A model generated the notes under the pieces. It ran no database searches. It saw nothing but the letters and a program-made list of their open reading frames with translations, and had not been told where the DNA came from. A stretch of DNA of 64,000 nucleotides. Source: Peltaster fructicola (Eukaryota; Ascomycota; Dothideomycetes). Positions 63,104 to 64,000 of this stretch are shown here, piece by piece (within the stretch, counting starts at the first letter, position 1; every line of letters starts with the position of its first letter). Position numbers and translations under genes: made by a program. The stretch is from positions 2,170,001 through 2,234,000 of the forward strand of contig CP051143.1 of the NCBI GenBank assembly GCA_001592805.2, in the 5' to 3' direction.

Positions 63104-64000
63104 ATGGCTAACCAGCCATCCGATTCGTGGGAGGATGAGATGCGTGATGAGGATCTCGCAAACCAGACCAGGCAGAATCTGAACATGCAGAACGGTGCAC
63201 GAAACACATTCACACCAGGCGCAAACTCTTTCCAGCCTGGCGCTCAGTCTTTTCAGCCTGGTCAGCAATTCTCACAGTACGGCTATGGACAGCAATACGG
63301 AGGAGGAGCAGGATACCAGCAGTACAGCGGACAGGGCAATTACCAGCAATATGGCTATGGTGCACAGCAAGGCAACTACCAGCAGTATGGGCAGCAGAAC
63401 TACCAACAATATGGACAGCAGAGCTACAACCAGTACCAGCAAGGTCAACAGGGCCAACAAAGCCAGCAGTATCAACAACAGCAATCGCAGACATACACAC
63501 CACCAGCACAACGGACGCCCATGATTGCGAAGCGAGGAGAGGCACTTCCGACAGCAGCACCGAAGGCATCCGGCGGACCAGCACCGGTGAAGTCGCTCAG
63601 TGCAGCAGACACAGGTGCAGCACCAATCAAGACACTCAATACAGGCGCAGCGCCCGTGAAGACGCTCTCGCTGAGTGCAGCAGACACTGGAGCAGCTCCC
63701 AAGGTTGAGAAGACCGCAGGTACGAAGGTACTCACACTCAACGCAGCTCCAGCAGCGGCTCCAACAGCCAAAGCCAACGCTGACAAGGAGGCTCCTGGTG
63801 CCGGTAAGACCGTCACTGCTGCCAAAGCCATTGAGAAGACTGGCGAGCCAACATCAAAGTCCTCTCCACCAGCATCCGGCAGATCATCGCCATCAGCTCC
63901 TGATTCGAAGCCGGAAGCCCGACGAGCAGATGCAGTTGCACAAGAGCAGGCAGTAGAGGTTGACGATGAGATCGTGGCGGAAATGTATGGCAAAGAGCAT
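63104..64000 (+). CDS. SUP35: Translation release factor eRF3 (Sup35), N-terminal part, cut by window end
   Basis: 299 codons are open to the last base. Residues 1-40 are mixed. Residues 42-131 are Gln/Tyr/Gly-rich with repeated YQQYG and QQYG units and two SFQPG steps, matching the prion-like N domain of Sup35. A charged, Ala/Thr/Lys-rich M-like region follows, with internal repeats of the form APVKTLS...AADTGAAP at about 160-200. The end, DDEIVAEMYGKEH, is the conserved boundary just before the GTPase domain, which lies beyond the window. eRF3 with eRF1 terminates translation. The start is the first ATG, in CACAACAGCAACA context. 3' portion not visible. Confidence 0.93.
   Translation, partial: MANQPSDSWEDEMRDEDLANQTRQNLNMQNGARNTFTPGANSFQPGAQSFQPGQQFSQYGYGQQYGGGAGYQQYSGQGNYQQYGYGAQQGNYQQYGQQNYQQYGQQSYNQYQQGQQGQQSQQYQQQQSQTYTPPAQRTPMIAKRGEALPTAAPKASGGPAPVKSLSAADTGAAPIKTLNTGAAPVKTLSLSAADTGAAPKVEKTAGTKVLTLNAAPAAAPTAKANADKEAPGAGKTVTAAKAIEKTGEPTSKSSPPASGRSSPSAPDSKPEARRADAVAQEQAVEVDDEIVAEMYGKEH

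Overview
The window is 64 kb of nuclear chromosome from a filamentous ascomycete (Pezizomycotina). The evidence is short introns with GT..AG ends and CTAAC/CTGAC branch sites (many exactly 44 nt), about 25 protein-coding genes on both strands, and fungus-typical families: a HET-domain protein, HsbA, a GATA_AreA/DUF3295 regulator, Sup35 with a Q/Y/G-rich N domain, and KatG without introns. Protein resemblance suggests a Dothideomycete, but that is inference. I see no rRNA, convincing tRNA, CRISPR or intact transposon.

Layout. 0-17 kb: a hypothetical protein, a histidine phosphatase, a MAM3/CNNM transporter, a 3.9-kb stretch without a recognisable gene, a GATA_AreA/DUF3295 protein, a HET-domain gene, a candidate tiny gene and a four-TM membrane protein. 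17-31 kb: DUG2 (WD40 + M20 peptidase), an MFS carrier, an HP1-type chromodomain/chromoshadow protein head-to-head with CCT5, an old-yellow-enzyme oxidoreductase, and a secreted protein with a hydrophobic hairpin. 31-45 kb: a rhodanese-USP deubiquitinase divergent from VPS27 (ESCRT-0), a vacuolar-type MFS carrier, PCF11, a secreted I9-type protease inhibitor, SAE2/Ctp1 and an F-box protein. 45-58 kb: a CCHC-knuckle mini-protein, a secreted DUF1254/DUF1214 protein, HsbA, another MFS carrier, a cupin, a GNAT acetyltransferase and a D-2-hydroxyacid dehydrogenase. 58-64 kb: catalase-peroxidase KatG, an AlkB-family dioxygenase and the 5' part of SUP35, cut by the window end.

The genes are mostly independent housekeeping or accessory functions and do not form a biosynthetic cluster. 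The clearest functional pairing is the divergent USP/VPS27 pair, both acting in sorting of ubiquitylated cargo at endosomes. The most unusual structure is an intron-within-intron (stwintron, D1,2 type) in the hydroxyacid dehydrogenase gene at 57240-57327. Three host genes (VPS27, the F-box gene, the four-TM gene) need a one-base frame change to encode their conserved products, which points to assembly indels or recent lesions.
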